The notes beneath the pieces are model-generated. The model was not told where the DNA came from. It saw only the letters and a program-made list of their open reading frames with translations, and did not search any database. The position numbers and the translations under genes are program-made. A stretch of 8,376 nt of DNA, from the NCBI GenBank assembly GCA_028274885.1, contig JAQCMX010000266.1, forward strand, positions 1 to 8,376. Reading direction: 5' to 3'. The DNA is from Haloarculaceae archaeon. Its GTDB lineage: Archaea; Halobacteriota; Halobacteria; Halobacteriales; Haloarculaceae. Positions within the stretch are counted from its first letter, which is position 1. Every line of letters starts with the position of its first letter. Positions 6,527 through 8,376 of this stretch are shown one piece after another.

Positions 6527-6949
6527 ATGCAAGAAAAGACCGAGGTCCCGCCAGATACGCTGTCTGTCAGGCTCACGGGCGACGGCGTCGTCGTCCAGTA
6601 CCTCGACGGACGGGAAGTGTTATACCGTGGGGTGCCCACGCCGGTCGAGAGTCCCCGCACCTCGGCACCTGGCAAGGATGTCCACGTCCTCGTCACCGAC
6701 GAGACCGAGACGACCGGCGTTCTCACCTACGTTGACGAGCGGATGACCGAGGGAAACATACTCGAGGACACTGGTGTCGGACGGGTGCTTCTCGATGGCG
6801 GCGAAAAGCGGACGTTGTTTCCGGGCGTAGTCGTCGAAAAGCGAAATCCCCGTATCGAGATCACAATCGATCACGAGGCTGTCGACGGGCGCGTGTTCGT
6901 CTTCGAAGAGGATCAGTTTCAGGAGCGATCCTACGAACTCGTCGACTGA
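6527..6949 (+). CDS. Conserved haloarchaeal protein, DUF5796-type
   Basis: A 140-residue, acidic, probably cytoplasmic protein with no signal peptide or membrane segment. I recognise it from memory as the haloarchaeal DUF5796 type; no function is known to me. It reads as a string of beta strands: TLSVRLTGDGVVVQYLDGR near the start, then VHVLVTDETETTGVL, GVGRVLLDGGE, RIEITIDHEAV and a C-terminal RVFVFEEDQFQERSYELV. There are no cysteines and no evident catalytic motif. The start is placed at 6527, just after a TATA-like box, rather than at 6410; the extra 39 residues of the longer frame look unlike coding sequence and would run into the aroK promoter. It is divergent from aroK across a 148-bp gap, and its stop is 12 bp from that of the convergent aldo/keto reductase. 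Confidence 0.82.
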   Translation: MQEKTEVPPDTLSVRLTGDGVVVQYLDGREVLYRGVPTPVESPRTSAPGKDVHVLVTDETETTGVLTYVDERMTEGNILEDTGVGRVLLDGGEKRTLFPGVVVEKRNPRIEITIDHEAVDGRVFVFEEDQFQERSYELVD

Positions 6950-6961
6950 TTCGGCCCCAGA

Positions 6962-7936
6962 TCACTCGTGTCCGCTCACCGACACCGGTTCGTACGGTTC
7001 CTCGAGCCACCCGAGATCGCTGTCCGACAGCGAGATTTCGAGCGCCTCGACGGCCTCTTCTAGATGTTCCATACTCGTCGTGCCGACGATCGGAGCGTCG
7101 ACAGACGGTTTGTGTAGTAGCCAGGCGAGAGCTATCTGTCCCATCGAGACGTCTTTCTGATCGGCCAGTTCCGCGACGCGTTCGTTTATTTCCTGGCCGT
7201 TACCCTCGAAGTATGGGTGTTGGCGAGCGTAATCGTCAGTTTCGCCACGCGTCGTCGCGTCGAACTCCTCGTGAGGGCGTGCCAGATACCCCCGGGCCAG
7301 CGGACTCCAAGGGATGACGCCGATGTCCTGTTTTTTACAGTACGGTAGCATCTCCCGCTCTTCCTCGCGGTACAGTAGATTGTAGTGATTTTGCATCGTG
7401 GTAAACTGCGCCAACCCGAGTCGATCGCTCGTGTGTAACGATTTCGCAAGTTGGTAGGTCCACATCGAACTCGCTCCGATATGTCGCACCTGTCCGCGCC
7501 TGACTGTGTCATCGAGCGCACGCAAGGTTTGCTCGATCGGCGTCTCCTCGTCCCAGCGGTGGATCTGGTAAAGATCGATCGTGTCCATGTCCAGCCTGTT
7601 TAGACTGGCTGCCAGTTCCTGCTCGATCGCCTTCCGAGAGAGTCCCCCGGAGTTGGGATCGTCGTCGTCCATCTGGAAGAAACACTTCGTCGCGACCACC
7701 ATCTCGTCGCGTCGTCCCGCCAGTGCATCTCCGAGGATACGCTCTGACTCCCCCATCGAGTACATATTCGCCGTATCGAAGAAGTTGATCCCGAGATCGA
7801 TCGCGCGCTCGATTATCTCCTGACTCTCCGCATCCTCAAGCACCCACTCGCGCCAGTCGGATGTCCCGAAACTCATACAGCCAAGACAGATACGGCTGAC
7901 CTCCAGCCCGGTCCGTCCGAGTGTCGTATACTCCAT
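6962..7936 (-). CDS. Aldo/keto reductase
   Basis: NADPH-dependent reductase of aldehydes or ketones, with a TIM-barrel fold, in the cytoplasm. The 324-residue protein begins MEYTTLGRTGLEVSRICLGCMSFG, typical of the family, and has the whole catalytic tetrad: Asp54 and Tyr59 (NFFDTANMYS), Lys84 (VVATKCFF) and His126 (DLYQIHRWD). Later family motifs are GASSMW at 154-159, NHYNLLYR at 183-190, IPWSPLARGYLAR at 208-220 and the cofactor-binding PIVGTTSMEHLEEAV at 282-296. An acidic loop MDDDDPNSGG (89-98) follows the lysine strand. The ATG at 7936 is preferred to the GTG two codons upstream. The overall pattern is of the general YajO/oxidoreductase kind common in haloarchaea; the substrate cannot be told. 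Its start faces away from the DUF5800-type gene across 74 bp. Confidence 0.92.
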   Translation of the reverse strand: MEYTTLGRTGLEVSRICLGCMSFGTSDWREWVLEDAESQEIIERAIDLGINFFDTANMYSMGESERILGDALAGRRDEMVVATKCFFQMDDDDPNSGGLSRKAIEQELAASLNRLDMDTIDLYQIHRWDEETPIEQTLRALDDTVRRGQVRHIGASSMWTYQLAKSLHTSDRLGLAQFTTMQNHYNLLYREEEREMLPYCKKQDIGVIPWSPLARGYLARPHEEFDATTRGETDDYARQHPYFEGNGQEINERVAELADQKDVSMGQIALAWLLHKPSVDAPIVGTTSMEHLEEAVEALEISLSDSDLGWLEEPYEPVSVSGHE

Positions 7937-7950
7937 ACCCACCTTCTCGG

Positions 7951-7960
7951 ATAGTGAATA
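7951..7960 (-). promoter_or_regulatory. Possible TATA-like element for the aldo/keto reductase
   Basis: Minus-strand TATTCACTAT is about 20 bp before the ATG at 7936, a little closer than ideal. The alternative is the stronger A/T-rich run at 7979-7991 read in reverse, which would give a leader of about 20 nt. I cannot choose between them from sequence. Confidence 0.3.
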
Positions 7961-7980
7961 GGAAAGTGTTGCCCCTCCAT

Positions 7981-7990
7981 TTTTTATTTT
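7981..7990 (+). promoter_or_regulatory. TATA box for the DUF5800-type gene
   Basis: TTTTTATTTT is the most A/T-rich run in this part of the window, centred about 25 bp before the ATG at 8011. This predicts a leaderless transcript and supports the short form of the downstream protein. Confidence 0.6.
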
Positions 7991-8010
7991 CCAACCTCGT
8001 ATCGGATCGT

Positions 8011-8208
8011 ATGACGGTTCTCTCGTTCGATGAGCAGGGTGTCGACGTGGCGTACGAGGGTACTGAATTCAGACTCGAGAAGGAACTGCTGGAAGATGCC
8101 ATCGGCAAGTCCTATCCCGAGGTGACCGACCACGAGGTGTTGCAGATCATCGAGGAGGACCCGCCGCTGTCAGGCGAGCCACAGCGTATTAACGATCTGT
8201 TGAGCTGA
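8011..8208 (+). CDS. Small conserved haloarchaeal protein, DUF5800-type
   Basis: A 65-residue acidic protein that I recognise from memory as the haloarchaeal DUF5800 type; its function is unknown. It starts MTVLSFDEQGVDVAYEGTEFRLEKEL, probably two or three strands leading into a helix. It continues with SYPEVTDHEVLQIIEEDPPL and ends SGEPQRINDLLS. No metal-binding, catalytic or membrane motif is visible. An in-frame ATG at 7921 would add 30 residues, but it would swallow the promoter and overlap the start of the divergent aldo/keto reductase, so the ATG at 8011 is chosen. By hand count about 75% of its codons end in G or C, in line with the other genes here and unlike the frame that follows. 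Its stop is 9 bp from the stop of the convergent partial frame at 8218. Confidence 0.82.
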   Translation: MTVLSFDEQGVDVAYEGTEFRLEKELLEDAIGKSYPEVTDHEVLQIIEEDPPLSGEPQRINDLLS

Positions 8209-8217
8209 ATTTGCCGC

Positions 8218-8376
8218 TCAGTTTGGCCTCGATTCCAGAGCAATACCTACACGTGTATTGGCCCGATCAATGATGGAATACCCATCTCGAAACTCTGTGA
8301 TACTGTTGGCTGTACGTCTTTCAGGAATTTTGCCACCACGTGGTGGCCAATACCGTAGATCAGTTACAGCCAACGG
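8218..8376 (-). CDS. Possible 3' end of an unidentified gene, cut by the window edge, atypical composition
   Basis: On the minus strand a frame stays open from the window edge to a TGA at 8220-8218, giving 52 residues with no start in view. The other two minus-strand frames hit stops within about 15 bases of the edge. The residues look protein-like (for example LRYWPPRGGKIPERRTANS, then FRDGYSIIDRANTRVGIALE), ending SRPN, but I do not recognise a family. It lies 9 bp from the convergent DUF5800-type gene, normal packing for this genome. By hand count only 18 of 52 codons (35%) end in G or C, suggesting acquired DNA such as an element or accessory gene. Against it: 52 open codons at low GC are short enough to arise by chance, and one plus-strand frame (from 8204) is also open to the edge. 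Treat as tentative. Confidence 0.42.
   Translation of the reverse strand, partial: PLAVTDLRYWPPRGGKIPERRTANSITEFRDGYSIIDRANTRVGIALESRPN
8241..8260. repeat. Short inverted repeat CAATAC/GTATTG
   Basis: CAATAC and GTATTG flank an 8-nt centre. The right arm continues as GTATTGGCC (8255-8263), whose complement GGCCAATAC recurs at 8345-8353, linking this hairpin to the larger palindrome downstream. Confidence 0.4.
8305..8374. repeat. 10-bp inverted repeat around a 16-bp palindrome
   Basis: GTTGGCTGTA (8305-8314) and its exact complement TACAGCCAAC (8365-8374) bracket 50 bp containing the perfect palindrome GCCACCACGTGGTGGC (8332-8347). With one mismatched pair the palindrome extends two more bases on each side. 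Such symmetry could be a regulator site, a transcript hairpin or part of a small mobile element; it overlaps the tentative partial gene, in which case it may be coincidental. Confidence 0.5.

Noticed and set aside
7921..8010. N-terminal extension of the DUF5800-type protein from an ATG at 7921
   Set aside because: It would overlap the divergent reductase start and include the A/T-rich promoter; the start at 8011 matches the promoter spacing.
8270..8376. Plus-strand frame starting ATGATGGAA and open to the window edge
   Set aside because: It has 35 codons with no recognisable motif and no clear promoter at leaderless spacing. The minus-strand frame over the same bases looks more protein-like, though neither is proven.
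1..8376. CRISPR array, tRNA, rRNA, complete insertion sequence or defence system
   Set aside because: I saw no regularly spaced repeats, cloverleaf-like segments, transposase motifs or defence-type domains in any part I could translate.

Overview
The window looks like chromosomal DNA from a halophilic archaeon (class Halobacteria). The reasons are acidic, high-GC coding sequences, genes packed with only 9-40 bp between convergent stops, TATA-like boxes about 25-27 bp ahead of leaderless start codons, a Tat-type lipoprotein signal on the secreted protein, the archaeal GHMP-type shikimate kinase, and several small proteins of haloarchaeal type.

Layout: (1) 19-2965, plus strand: a complete ABC importer operon of WtpABC/ModABC type (tungstate/molybdate): lipoprotein binding protein, permease and ATPase, joined by two ATGA stop/start overlaps. 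(2) 3003-4649, minus strand and convergent with the transporter: a 548-residue FAD-dependent oxidoreductase of the fumarate reductase/ketosteroid dehydrogenase superfamily, substrate unknown. (3) 4837-6378, minus strand: a run reading aroK (shikimate kinase), chorismate mutase, then a 66-residue protein with a possible C2H2 zinc site. The two enzymes act on either side of the EPSP/chorismate part of aromatic amino acid synthesis. (4) 6527-6949, plus strand, divergent from aroK: a 140-residue haloarchaeal DUF5796-type protein. (5) 6962-7936, minus strand: an aldo/keto reductase with an intact D-Y-K-H tetrad. (6) 8011-8208, plus strand, divergent from the reductase: a 65-residue DUF5800-type protein. 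(7) 8218-8376: a reading frame on the minus strand, cut by the window edge, with about 35% GC at third codon positions against about 75% in the gene beside it. This is the only stretch with clearly foreign composition, and it also carries a perfect 16-bp palindrome and a 10-bp inverted repeat.

Most of the window is ordinary haloarchaeal housekeeping and uptake genes. I see no defence system, CRISPR array, tRNA, rRNA or complete insertion sequence. No stretch over about 190 bp lacks a gene. The points most worth a second look are the atypical right edge, the interrupted C-terminal domain of the transporter ATPase, the small putative zinc protein beside the aromatic genes, and the hairpin-rich gap at 4650-4836.
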